Assembly (NCBI GenBank): GCA_020638905.1
Contig: JACKHP010000002.1
Location: 1 to 64,000, forward strand
Direction of reading: 5' to 3'
Length of the DNA: 64,000 nucleotides
Source: Planctomycetota bacterium
Lineage (GTDB): Bacteria > Planctomycetota > B15-G4
Positions 52,670 to 61,624 of the stretch are shown in pieces; position 1 is the first letter of the stretch; the number at the start of each line of letters is the position of its first letter. The translations under genes were made by a program, and so were the position numbers. The notes beneath the pieces are model-generated. The model was not told the DNA's origin. It was given only the letters and a program-made list of their open reading frames with translations, and searched no databases.

Positions 52670-54328
52670 ATGATCATGATCGAACGCTGCGCAGGCCCCC
52701 GCCGCCGGCGATGCCGCAAGTTCATGCATCTGATGTACGCGCTCACCGCCGCGCTCTGCGGCGCCTGCGCGCCCGCCTCGGGGGCGTCCCCTGACCGGGA
52801 GCAGGCGCCGCTGCGCGCCGTGCCGGGCGCGATGCGCGATCTCGTCCCCGCGGACACGGTGCTCTACGTCGACGCCGCCTCGGCCGAGGCGCTGCACGCC
52901 CTCGTCGCCGCGTGCGCGCAGATCGGACCCACGTCGTCGGTTCCCGAGGCGCGCGCGCTGCTGACGAGCGCGTTGCCCGACTCGATCGCGACGGACCTCG
53001 TCGACCCCGGTCGGCCGGCGGCGCTCGCGCTGCGCGCGGTGAACGGGCATCCCGTGCCGACGTGGATCTTGCCGGTCTCCGACGCCGAGGCCTTCGCCGC
53101 GTCGGCGCGCGCCGCGGGCATGACGGCCGAGACGAACGCGGGATGGGTGTCCGTCGCCGACGAGGCGCGCCGTGACCCGCTGGCCGGCGAGCTGACCTTC
53201 GACCCGCTGCCCGGCGGCGTGATCGCGGCGCGCATCGACATCCCCGCCCTCGTGGCGGCGTACCGTCCGATGATCGACATGGCCATCCAGAACATGCGCA
53301 CCGCGATGGCCACGCAGCCCACGCAGCAGGCCTTTCCCGGCGTGGACATGCAGGCGCTCACGGGAGCGTACGTCGGCCTGTTCGACACGCTGGTCACCAG
53401 CGCGACCCGCCTCGACCTCGTGGTGCGCCTCGCCGGATCGCGCATCACCCTCGACGGACACCTCGAGCTGCGTCCCGACGGACCGCTGTCGCCCTTCGAC
53501 GTCCGCGAGCCGGTCGACCTGCGCGCCCTGGCGGGCACGCTCGACTCCGATGCGATGGGGCGCGTCGTCGGGCGCTGTGACATGGCCGAGGCGATGCGGC
53601 GCCTGGCGGACTTCATGCAGATCTTCGCGGCTCCGGACGTCGATCCCGAGACCATGCTGGCCGCGAGCACGCGCATGTACTCCAACTGCACGGGCGGCAC
53701 GGCCCAGAGCTTCGACTTCGGCGGCGACGGCATGCGCGTCGAGAGCTGGTTCGGGAGCCGCGACCCCGCGGCGTTCGTCGAGGCCGCCATCGGACTCATC
53801 ACGTCCGGCGCCTACGCGACCTGGCCCGGAGCCACATGGGACGAGCCCGTGCACGAGTCGATCGCCGGCGTCGAGGCCACGCGCATCGTGCAGCGCCTGC
53901 CGGATGCGACGGAGGACGACCTCGCCGATCCCGTGCTGCACTCGATGCGCGCGATGGCCGGCGGCGACGAGATCGCGATGCGCTACATCCCCCTCGACGG
54001 GGGCGTGCTGACCGTGCTCGGCCGCGCCGACGTCGCCCGGGCCGTGGCGCGCGTCCGATCGCCGGGCGAGCCGAGCGACGCGCTGGCCGACGCGATCGAG
54101 GCCGTCGGCGACGCGGGGACGGCATGGGTAGCCGACATCGATCTGTCGGGCCTCCTCGCCATCGGGCTCAGCCAGCTCCCGCCCGGCCAGCGCACGACCA
54201 TGCACGTCCCGGCCGGTCGCACGTCGCTCACGCTCTGGGCCGCCGGTCGCGACGACGGCTGGGACTTCGAGCTCGCGCTCGACCTCGACGAGCTGAAGGC
54301 CTTCGGCGCGGCCTTGTCGGGCCGCTGA
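52670..54328 (+). CDS. Exported protein of unknown function
   Basis: A 552-residue protein. The N-terminus is basic (RRRRCRKF) followed by a hydrophobic LTAALCGAC, so it is probably a lipoprotein (Cys near 31-33). The mature chain starts RAVPGAMRDLVPADTVLYVDAASAEALHALV, the opening seen in DUF3352-like exported proteins. It continues with alternating helices and strands (MGRVVGRCDMAEAMRRLADF, GTAWVADIDLSGLLAIG). No catalytic motif is seen. The start is ATG with GGGAGA upstream, and ATG 52676 is an alternative. Confidence 0.55.
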   Translation: MIMIERCAGPRRRRCRKFMHLMYALTAALCGACAPASGASPDREQAPLRAVPGAMRDLVPADTVLYVDAASAEALHALVAACAQIGPTSSVPEARALLTSALPDSIATDLVDPGRPAALALRAVNGHPVPTWILPVSDAEAFAASARAAGMTAETNAGWVSVADEARRDPLAGELTFDPLPGGVIAARIDIPALVAAYRPMIDMAIQNMRTAMATQPTQQAFPGVDMQALTGAYVGLFDTLVTSATRLDLVVRLAGSRITLDGHLELRPDGPLSPFDVREPVDLRALAGTLDSDAMGRVVGRCDMAEAMRRLADFMQIFAAPDVDPETMLAASTRMYSNCTGGTAQSFDFGGDGMRVESWFGSRDPAAFVEAAIGLITSGAYATWPGATWDEPVHESIAGVEATRIVQRLPDATEDDLADPVLHSMRAMAGGDEIAMRYIPLDGGVLTVLGRADVARAVARVRSPGEPSDALADAIEAVGDAGTAWVADIDLSGLLAIGLSQLPPGQRTTMHVPAGRTSLTLWAAGRDDGWDFELALDLDELKAFGAALSGR

Positions 54329-54359
54329 CGGCGCGCGCGGTCGCGGATGCCGCGCCGCG

Positions 54360-54767
54360 TCAGGCCGCGGCGCTCGCGGCGGCCAGCATGCGCCCGGCGC
54401 AGAAGTCGAGCGCGGCCTCCCACGACGTGGCGGCCTCGTGCGTCCAGGCGTCGCCCAGGCGGCGCGCGAGGGTCGCGAGCATCGAGTACGCGACGTAGCC
54501 GTACATGCCGGGCGTCACGCCGAGGGCGGCGTGCCCGCGTCCCAGGTCGGCCAGCACCGGCTCGAGCGCCTCGGGACGGTCGGCCGACGCCACCACCGCC
54601 GCCAGCGACATGGCCAGCTTCTTGCGCTGCTCGTCGAACTCGGTGCCGGCGAAGAGCGGCCGCACCTGCGGGAAGGTCGCGAGCAGGTGCTCGTAGAAGT
54701 CGCGCACGAAGCCGTCGGCATCGGCGCGGACCAGGTCGAAGGTGCTGCGGATCACGGTGACGTCCAT
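54360..54767 (-). CDS. Single-domain globin, likely NO-responsive
   Basis: A 135-residue haem globin of the flavohaemoglobin-type single-domain class. Tyr 25 occupies the B10 position (FVRDFYEHL), Gln 47 the E7 position, and His 79 is the proximal F8 ligand in GRGHAALGV. These residues suit NO dioxygenation or O2 binding. It has no reductase domain, so it needs a separate reductase. It lies downstream of an NsrR-like Rrf2 gene and a dyad-symmetric site, which points to nitrosative-stress control. Confidence 0.85.
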   Translation of the reverse strand: MDVTVIRSTFDLVRADADGFVRDFYEHLLATFPQVRPLFAGTEFDEQRKKLAMSLAAVVASADRPEALEPVLADLGRGHAALGVTPGMYGYVAYSMLATLARRLGDAWTHEAATSWEAALDFCAGRMLAAASAAA

Positions 54768-54865
54768 CGCGGTGGCATTCCTCGGGAGGGTCGGGGGGAC
54801 GCGCGCACGGCCTTCGGGTCACGTCCGACAACCGTGCGACCCTGCCGCGCGCGGGCGGCGAGCGC

Positions 54866-54890
54866 AAAGTGGTATCTCACTTACCACATT
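54866..54890. promoter_or_regulatory. Candidate NsrR/Rrf2 operator
   Basis: GTGGTA-N7-TACCAC (54869-54887) with outer AA/TT matches gives a near-25-bp dyad in an AT-rich patch. It is about 100 bp upstream of the globin start and 45 bp after the regulator stop. It does not match the classic NsrR consensus exactly. Confidence 0.6.
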
Positions 54891-54934
54891 ACGTCAAGCG
54901 CGGAACCGGGCCCCCGTCCCGCGGGTGTCGCCCG

Positions 54935-55366
54935 TCACGTCGGCAGACGCGAGATGCCGTGCCTGGGGTCGGGGCGGCTCACGAGATCGGCCACCGTGAG
55001 GCCCGCGAGCGCGTCGAAGAAGGCTTTCTCGGCCAGCATGAGGCGCTTGCGCAGGCGGCAACCCGGCTCGAGCAGGCAGGCCTCGGCGTCGTCGAAGCAG
55101 GCCAGCAGTTGCTGCCGTCCCTCGAGCTCGCCCACCACCTCGGCCACGTCGATCGACGCGGCCTCGCGCGCCAGCGAAACGCCGCCGCCGCGTCCGGAGT
55201 GCGTCTGGACGTAGCCGAGGCGGGCGAGGGTCTGCACCACCTTGACGAGGTGGTCCTTGCTCACGCCGAACGCGTCGGCGATGGCCTCGACGCGCTCGCG
55301 CCGACCGATGCGCGCCAGGAAGATGAGCACGCGCAACGCGTAGTCGGTGTGGAGCGTGAGCTGCAT
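54935..55366 (-). CDS. nsrR: Rrf2-family regulator, NsrR-like
   Basis: A 143-residue winged-helix repressor starting MQLTLHTDYALRVLIFLA as NsrR does. The helix-turn-helix is at ~25-52 (AIADAFGVSKDHLVKVVQTLARLG). Three cysteines (90, 97, 103) in the ACFDDAEACLLEPGC segment would bind a NO-sensitive Fe-S cluster. The spacing is 6 and 5, slightly different from E. coli NsrR. It probably represses the globin gene downstream through the dyad at 54866-54890, with NO relieving repression. Confidence 0.85.
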   Translation of the reverse strand: MQLTLHTDYALRVLIFLARIGRRERVEAIADAFGVSKDHLVKVVQTLARLGYVQTHSGRGGGVSLAREAASIDVAEVVGELEGRQQLLACFDDAEACLLEPGCRLRKRLMLAEKAFFDALAGLTVADLVSRPDPRHGISRLPT

Positions 55367-55467
55367 GCGGTCCAGTGGACGACGGCGGGCTCCGGCCTGT
55401 CAACGCCGGACGTCCCGACCAACGCGCGCGGCACCGACACGTCGACTCGACGCCGGCGCGCGACGTG

Positions 55468-56523
55468 TCAGCCCTGCTTCGCGCCGGCCGCCTCCAGCAC
55501 CTCCGCCGGGACGCCGGCCTCGCCGGGCTCGTGGGTCCCGAAGCGCACGTGCTCGGTGCTCGTCACCTCCATCGACGGATCGTCGCCCATCGAGAGGTGC
55601 AGCGTCTGGACGCACTCGGTGAGCGCGCCCTGCGCGTCGAGGTGGAACTCGAGCTTGCCCTCGGCCTGCATCCCGCCGCGCGGACCGCGTCCGCCGCCGG
55701 GCGCGAGCGAGCGCGCGGCCTCGGGGCTGAGGCGTCCGCGGAAGACGAGGCCGTGCTCCGACTCGATGCGCTCGACGTCGACGAGCGCGTGCTCGAGGTC
55801 GCCGAAGCGCTCGGCCGGCAGCGTGAAGCGCTCGAGCGCGAGCTCGGCGCGCTGGGCGGGATCGAGCTCGAAGCGTCCCCCGCCGCGTCGGCCGAAGCCA
55901 CGTCCCCCGCGCTCGCCCTCGCCAGCGTCATCGCCCGAGGACGTCGTGCCCGCGGAGGCCGTCGCGCCGTCGGCTTTCGCGCCGCTCGCGGTCGCATCGC
56001 GTCCCGTCGCACCGGCCGCCGTCGCGCCCGAGCCGGCCTCGCCGGCGTTCGCGGGATCACTCGCACCCGCCGCCGCGCCGCCGCTCGACGCGCCGGCATC
56101 CGTGCCGCGCTGGCCGTCCTCGCCGCGTGCTCCGGCCTCGGCGGCCTCACCGCGCTCACCGCGCTCGCCGCGCTCTCCGCGTGGCTCGCCTTCGCCGCGC
56201 TCGGCACGTCCGCCGCGACCTTCGCGACCGAAGCGCGCGAAGGGCCCTTCGAGCTTCGTCCAGGCCCCGTCGCGATGGACGAGCGTCTCGCCGCCCACGC
56301 GCCACGCGACCTCCTCGCCGAGTTGCAGGCGCGCACCCTTGTCCTTCCATGCGCTGCCGCTCAGGCGCAGGTCGGCCTCGCCGACGGGACCGCCCTCGGT
56401 GTGGCGCTCGACCTCGAAGCTGTACGCCGGCTCGGCCTCCAGCTTCTTGACCGCGGCCACCAGGGCCGGATCGAGGTCGGGTGACGGGACGATGGACGCG
56501 ACGACGAGCAGGGCTGCCAGCAT
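55468..56523 (-). CDS. Exported protein with collagen-like low-complexity insert
   Basis: A 351-residue product with a short signal peptide (LAALLVVASIVPSP). An N-terminal beta-rich module covers ~25-95 (YSFEVERHTEGG, ARLQLGEEVAWRVGGETLVHRDG). Residues ~96-210 are low complexity: Gly/Arg/Glu repeats of G-E-R type, then Ala/Gly/Thr. A C-terminal module (about 215-351) is rich in Glu and His. The G-x-y triplets recall collagen, but without hydroxyproline context a structural role is a guess. The family is unknown. Confidence 0.6.
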   Translation of the reverse strand: MLAALLVVASIVPSPDLDPALVAAVKKLEAEPAYSFEVERHTEGGPVGEADLRLSGSAWKDKGARLQLGEEVAWRVGGETLVHRDGAWTKLEGPFARFGREGRGGRAERGEGEPRGERGERGERGEAAEAGARGEDGQRGTDAGASSGGAAAGASDPANAGEAGSGATAAGATGRDATASGAKADGATASAGTTSSGDDAGEGERGGRGFGRRGGGRFELDPAQRAELALERFTLPAERFGDLEHALVDVERIESEHGLVFRGRLSPEAARSLAPGGGRGPRGGMQAEGKLEFHLDAQGALTECVQTLHLSMGDDPSMEVTSTEHVRFGTHEPGEAGVPAEVLEAAGAKQG

Positions 56524-56915
56524 GATCGGTCTCCGTGGGGACCACCGGGAAGGCGGTCGAAAGGCGATTCCAGGCGCGTCGCGCGCGCTCCGAGGCGATC
56601 GGCAAGGACGGCCGGACGAACCGTCGGCCAGGCACCTCCCGCGCGAGCGACTCGCTCATACGTCGCTGCCCGGCTGCGCTGTGGGATCCGGCGGAGTCCG
56701 GACCGGCCGGGGCACGACCGGCGAACCGGCCGACCCGCGGGAGGGTCGCCCAGATGCGCACCGGGCCCTCCGCGAGCGTCACGCCCCCGCGACGGACGCC
56801 CCCCGCGCCGACTACAATGCCCGGTCCTCCGTCGCCCGTGCGCAGCGTCGCGCCGGGACGTGGCGGAGTTCCCGCCCCCGGCCAGACCCGGGGCGCGATG
56901 CGGAGGACACGATCC
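56524..56915 (+). other. Upstream region of htpG
   Basis: A 392-bp divergent intergenic region. TACAAT at 56813-56818 is the best -10-like element, 98 bp before the ATG of htpG. No CIRCE or other heat-shock operator is seen. Confidence 0.4.
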
Positions 56916-58877
56916 ATGACGACCCAGACCGAGACCCGCAGCTTCCAGGCCGAGACGAGCCAGCTCCTCGACCTGATGATCCACTCGCTCTACTCGCACA
57001 AGGAGATCTTCCTGCGCGAGCTGATCAGCAACGCCAGCGACGCGCTCGACAAGCGGCGCCTGCTCGGGCTGACCGACGCGGCCGTGCGCGGCGACGACGA
57101 GGGACGCATCCTGATCGAGGCCGACCCCGCGTCGCACACGCTCGTGGTGTCCGACGACGGCATCGGCATGACGCGCGACGAGGTGGTCGAGAACATCGGC
57201 ACGATCGCGCGCTCGGGCACGAAGGAGTTCATCCGCACGCTCAAGGAGGCGCGCAAGTCCGGCGAGATCGACGCCGAGCTCATCGGACAGTTCGGCGTCG
57301 GCTTCTACAGCGCGTTCATGGTCGCCGACGAGGTGATCCTCGAGACGCGCAAGGCCGGCACCGACGAGGCCACCCGCTGGACGAGCAAGGGCGACGGCTC
57401 GTACACGATCGAGCCCTGCGAGAAGGACGCCCCCGGCACGCGCATCACGCTCGTCCTGCGGCCGAAGGAGAGCGAGGACGAGTCGTGGCAGGACTTCACC
57501 GACGAGTGGACCCTGCGCTCGGTGGTCAAGCGCTACTCCGACTTCGTCGAGCACCCGGTCGTGATGGAGGTCGAGCGCGAGGAAGGCGAGGGCGACGAGA
57601 AGAGGTCCGTGCGCGAGCTCGTCACGCTCAACTCGCGCAAGCCGCTCTGGACGCGTCCCAAGGCCGAGATCTCCGAGCAGGAGTACAAGGACTTCTACAC
57701 GCACCTCTCGCACGACTGGAACGATCCGCTCGAGACGATCCACTTCAAGGCCGAGGGCACGCACGAGTACACGGCGCTGCTGTACGTCCCGAAGACGCGC
57801 TCGCACGAGATGCTCGACCCGCAGCAGCGCGGCGCGCGCGTGAGCCTGTACGTCAAGCGCGTGCTCGTGCAGGCCGAGTGCGAGGAGTTGCTGCCGCCGT
57901 GGCTGCGCTTCGTGCGCGGCGTGGTCGACTCGGCCGACCTGCCGCTCAACGTCTCGCGCGAGACGCTCCAGCACGCGCGCCAGATGGGACAGATCAGGAA
58001 GCACCTCGTGAAGAAGGTCGTCGAGACGCTGGGCAAGGTGCTCGCCGACCGGCGCGACGACTACGTCGCCTTCTGGGAGCAGCTCGGCCCCGTGGTGAAG
58101 GAGGGCCTCGTGCTCGACGAGGCGATGCGCGACGAACTGGCGAAGACCTGCCTGTTCCACGACACGCACGACGAGACGCTCACCACGCTCGGCGAGTACG
58201 TCGAGCGCATGCCGTTCACGCAGAACGCGATCTACTACGTGACCGCGAGCGACCTGCGCACGGCGCGTTCGTCGCCGCACCTCGAGGCGCTCAAGAAGAA
58301 GGGACTCGCCGCGCTGCTGCTCGTCGACCCGGTCGACGAATTCGTGGTCGACCGGCTGCACGAGTTCGACGGCAAGCCGCTCGTCTCGCTCGACCGCGGC
58401 GAGCTCGACCTGGGCGACGACGCCGACGACGAGTCGTCCGCGCAGCTCGACGAGAAGCAGAAGGAGCTGCAGCCCGCGCTCGACGCCGTGCAGAAGGCGC
58501 TCGACGAGCACGTCTCTTCGGTGCGCCTCTCGCGCCGGCTCGACGAGAGTCCTGCCGTGCTCGTGGGCGAGCAGGGCGGCCTCTCGCCGCAGATGGAGCG
58601 CATCCTGCGCGCGTCCGGGCAGGAGGTCCCGAAGGGACGCCGCGTGCTCGAGCTCAACGCCGAGCATCCCGTGGTGCAGCGCCTGCTCGCGCTGGCGGCC
58701 GAGCGCGGCGACGGCGCGGGCGACGGCGAATCCGCGTCCGGCGACGGCGAGGGGTCCGCGCGCTTCGCCGAGTTCGCCGAGGTGCTGCTCGGACAGGCGC
58801 TGCTCGCCGAGGGCAACCCGCCGCCGGATCCGGCGCGCTTCGCGAAGCTCCTCGGACGCCTCATGGCCGGCGGATAG
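56916..58877 (+). CDS. htpG: Molecular chaperone HtpG (bacterial Hsp90)
   Basis: A 653-residue ATP-dependent chaperone. The N-terminal GHKL ATPase has LRELISNASDALDKRR (metal/ATP Asn), DDGIGMT and GQFGVGFYSAF. The middle domain has the catalytic Arg region (SDLPLNVSRETLQ). The C-terminal dimerisation domain ends ARFAKLLGRLM. Two acidic, Gly/Asp-rich linkers (~DLGDDADDESS and AGDGESASGDGEG) are species-specific. The start is ATG, 9 nt after GGAGG. Usual length is about 620-640 residues. Confidence 0.97.
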   Translation: MTTQTETRSFQAETSQLLDLMIHSLYSHKEIFLRELISNASDALDKRRLLGLTDAAVRGDDEGRILIEADPASHTLVVSDDGIGMTRDEVVENIGTIARSGTKEFIRTLKEARKSGEIDAELIGQFGVGFYSAFMVADEVILETRKAGTDEATRWTSKGDGSYTIEPCEKDAPGTRITLVLRPKESEDESWQDFTDEWTLRSVVKRYSDFVEHPVVMEVEREEGEGDEKRSVRELVTLNSRKPLWTRPKAEISEQEYKDFYTHLSHDWNDPLETIHFKAEGTHEYTALLYVPKTRSHEMLDPQQRGARVSLYVKRVLVQAECEELLPPWLRFVRGVVDSADLPLNVSRETLQHARQMGQIRKHLVKKVVETLGKVLADRRDDYVAFWEQLGPVVKEGLVLDEAMRDELAKTCLFHDTHDETLTTLGEYVERMPFTQNAIYYVTASDLRTARSSPHLEALKKKGLAALLLVDPVDEFVVDRLHEFDGKPLVSLDRGELDLGDDADDESSAQLDEKQKELQPALDAVQKALDEHVSSVRLSRRLDESPAVLVGEQGGLSPQMERILRASGQEVPKGRRVLELNAEHPVVQRLLALAAERGDGAGDGESASGDGEGSARFAEFAEVLLGQALLAEGNPPPDPARFAKLLGRLMAGG

Positions 58878-58971
58878 GCGACGCGCGCCGTCGCGACGTC
58901 GGTCGCGAGCGCACCCGCGGCGCGCGCGGATGCGACGAGCGCGAGCAGCCGCCCGCGCTCGTCGCCGGCCG

Positions 58972-60294
58972 TCACGGGGCGATGCCCATGACCGCGTTCG
59001 AGAGCGCCACGCCGTAGATCGCCGCCGGGTCCTGGATGGCCCACTGGACCACGAGCGGGGTGCCGCTCGGCAGGCCGCTCGACTCGACGAACGGGATGTC
59101 GATCGTCCCCGCCGGGCTCGTCGGGACGAAGATCGGTCCGAAGAACGGGAACGTCTTGAGCGTGCCGCCCTTGAACGGCAGCGAGGCGCTCGACACCGCC
59201 AGGAAGAGGCCCGCCAGCGCGTTCGGCCGCGCGTGCGAGAGGTTCACGCTGTTGCTGCTGCCGAGCGCGAGGGTGCCGCTGCCGACCAGCAGCGGGTAGC
59301 CGGCGCTGCCCGGGAGCGCGCACCCGAGGAACTCCCACTGCGACGAGACGATCAGCACGCGGTCCTCGGAGATGACCGAGACGAACAGGTCGCCGGACGG
59401 ACCGAACGCGAGGTCGCGGATCGCGAGCCCGGTCGGGAAGCCCGAGCCGACCGTGGTCTTGGCGCCCGTGACGGGATCGATGCGCACGAGCGTGCCCGCG
59501 ACCGAGTCGAGCGCGTAGAGGTCCGTCCCGAAGGAGCCGCCCCGACCGTACTCGAGGCCGGCGAACTTGCCGACCGTCGCGAGCGAACCGTTCGCCAACG
59601 AGCCGTCGGGGTTGTAGAGGCGCACCTTGTTGTCGCTGCATCCGACGGCGATGGTGTCGTCGGGCGCGATCGTGATGAAGTGCGGATACGCCGACCCCGG
59701 AATCGTCGCGAGCTTCGTCGGCACGCCACCGGTCGAGACCCAGATGGCGCGCGACTGGACGGCCGTGAACAGGAGCCGTCCGGCGTGGTCGAACGCCATC
59801 TCGGCGACGTTCCACCACTCGCCGCTCTCGTACAGCGTGACGACCGTGCCGTCGGGGTGGATGCCGCTGATGCGCCCGACGTTCGACGTCCCCAGCACGC
59901 CGGACACGAGCAGCGTGCGCGGCACGCCCGAGATCGTGCCCGCGACGTCGAGCACGCACGCGTCGGGGTCGGAGATCGGCTGGTTGCCGAACAAGGTCAC
60001 CGGCGAGCCGCCGACGCCGATCTTGTTGAGCATGACCGGCGTCGAACCGCCCGAGACGATGGTGTCGGCGCCGGTGTAGAGCGTCCCGTCGGGATCGAAG
60101 GCGAGCAGCGCCGGATACGGGACGTCGGCGTAGACGCTCACCTCGAACCCGGGCACCGACTGGGCCTGCACGCCCTCGGACGCCGGGCCCAGGACCGCCG
60201 CGACGAAGGCGAAACCGATCGGGACGACCGGGCGCGCCCGCCATGAGCGGACCGAAGCGCACCAACGACGGATCAGGACGGACACACGGCGCAT
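58972..60294 (-). CDS. Secreted beta-propeller-like protein with shared C-terminal domain
   Basis: A 440-residue product with a signal peptide ending GVQAQS. Repeated YVTN/SMP-30-like strands form a propeller (PALLAFDPDGTLYTG, WNVAEMAFDHAGRLLF, IAIRDLAFGPSGDLFVS). The last ~110 residues form the domain also found at 50761, 60533 and 61625 (LPFKGGTLKTFPF...VQWAIQDPAAIYGVALSNAV). No enzyme residues are evident. A GGAG site precedes the ATG. Confidence 0.7.
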   Translation of the reverse strand: MRRVSVLIRRWCASVRSWRARPVVPIGFAFVAAVLGPASEGVQAQSVPGFEVSVYADVPYPALLAFDPDGTLYTGADTIVSGGSTPVMLNKIGVGGSPVTLFGNQPISDPDACVLDVAGTISGVPRTLLVSGVLGTSNVGRISGIHPDGTVVTLYESGEWWNVAEMAFDHAGRLLFTAVQSRAIWVSTGGVPTKLATIPGSAYPHFITIAPDDTIAVGCSDNKVRLYNPDGSLANGSLATVGKFAGLEYGRGGSFGTDLYALDSVAGTLVRIDPVTGAKTTVGSGFPTGLAIRDLAFGPSGDLFVSVISEDRVLIVSSQWEFLGCALPGSAGYPLLVGSGTLALGSSNSVNLSHARPNALAGLFLAVSSASLPFKGGTLKTFPFFGPIFVPTSPAGTIDIPFVESSGLPSGTPLVVQWAIQDPAAIYGVALSNAVMGIAP

Positions 60295-60490
60295 GGGAGA
60301 TCTCCGGAGGGTGGGAGTGGGCCCCCCCGACGGGGGCTCTCCCTCATCCGGAGCGGTGCGCGCGCGTCACCTCGATTCGCGGACCCGGCATCGCCTGCGG
60401 AGTGCGACCCGCAGCCTGATCGGGCGCGGCGTCCCGCGCCCCCCCGCCAGGGCTCGCTCCTCGCACCCCCACGGCACCCGGCACCGGGTG

Positions 60491-60496
60491 TACACT
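60491..60496 (+). promoter_or_regulatory. Possible -10 element
   Basis: TACACT, 37 bp before the ATG at 60533. Confidence 0.3.
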
Positions 60497-60532
60497 CGCT
60501 CGCCGATCCCGACCCCTGGAGCGAGTCACCCG

Positions 60533-61468
60533 ATGCCCCCCACCCATGTGCTGCGCGCGTCCCTGCTGGCCGCCCTGCTGGCCACGCCCGTCCTCGCGCA
60601 CGACGCGATCTCGACCGCCGCGCCGAGCGTCCAGCCGACGTACGCGGCGCAGAACTGGTCGTTCGACGTGACGACCACCGGCAACGACATCCACTGGACG
60701 TCGCCCACCGCCGTCGACCCGAACGCGATCGGCTACGACGCGGTGCTCGACATCACGCTGGCCACGGTCAACGTGTCGTTCTCGGGCATCCCCTTCGGCC
60801 CCATCGACGTGCTGCCGAACCTGCCGCCCGAGGCGCTGCACAACGAGATCAACGGACCCGGCCCCGCGCCCTTCGGCATCCTCGCCTTCCCCGTCGTCGC
60901 GCCGCCGCCGCCCGACGCGCCCGCGATCTCGGGCGACCTCTCGTCGGGCCTCGACGCTTCGGGCTTCGGCTTCGTCGACTTCGTGAACGTCGCGCTCGGC
61001 ACCTTCCAGGTCGACCTGGGCTTCCCGTTCGGGACCGTGACCGCGACGATCACGAGCGTGCGCGTGGCCGGCACGGTGAGCGTGGCCGAGACCCAGTGGG
61101 TCGAGCTCGCCGGCACCGCACTGGCCGGCACGAACGCCCTCGAGCCGCACCTGCACGGCAGCGGTCCGCTGCTCGGCAACGACCTGGCCACGCTCGACCT
61201 GACCGACGCGCGCGCGTCCACGACCTGCGCGCTCGTGATCGGCGTGACGCAGCTCGTCGCCCCGTTCAAGGGCGGCGTGCTCGTGCCGAACCCCGACATC
61301 ATCGTGGCCGGCCTGCCCACCGGCGCGGCCGGCGCGCTGAGCGTCTCGTTCCTGTGGCCCACCGGCCTGCCGCCGGGCGTGGTCGTGTCCTACCAGTACT
61401 GGGTCACCGATCCGGCCGGGCCCGTGGGCTTCGCCGCGAGCAACGGCCTGACGAGCACGACTCCCTGA
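60533..61468 (+). CDS. Secreted protein with shared C-terminal domain
   Basis: A 311-residue product with a signal peptide (LLAALLATPVLAHD). The N-terminal ~190 residues form strand-rich, Gly/Pro/Val-rich modules (NWSFDVTTTGNDIHW, FPFGTVTATITSVRVAG). The C-terminal ~110 residues have PFKGGVLVPNP...VVSYQYWVTDPAGPVGFAASNGL, homologous to three other secreted proteins in the window. Function is unknown. Confidence 0.65.
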   Translation: MPPTHVLRASLLAALLATPVLAHDAISTAAPSVQPTYAAQNWSFDVTTTGNDIHWTSPTAVDPNAIGYDAVLDITLATVNVSFSGIPFGPIDVLPNLPPEALHNEINGPGPAPFGILAFPVVAPPPPDAPAISGDLSSGLDASGFGFVDFVNVALGTFQVDLGFPFGTVTATITSVRVAGTVSVAETQWVELAGTALAGTNALEPHLHGSGPLLGNDLATLDLTDARASTTCALVIGVTQLVAPFKGGVLVPNPDIIVAGLPTGAAGALSVSFLWPTGLPPGVVVSYQYWVTDPAGPVGFAASNGLTSTTP

Positions 61469-61477
61469 CGGGGACGG

Positions 61478-61511
61478 CGCCCGGACGCGGATCCATCGCC
61501 GCGTCCGGGCG
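61478..61511. terminator. Terminator between convergent genes
   Basis: A perfect 13-bp stem (CGCCCGGACGCGG with CCGCGTCCGGGCG) and an 8-nt loop, 9 bp after the stop of the secreted protein. There is no T tract. Confidence 0.6.
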
Positions 61512-61624
61512 TCGGCGGACCTCGCGCCGAGCGCGCGGGCCCGGCGTCCGCCGAGCTCGGCTCGTCGACCCGAGCCCGCCGTTCGCGGACGGCGTGCTCG
61601 CGCGTCCGATCCCGAGGCGGTCGA

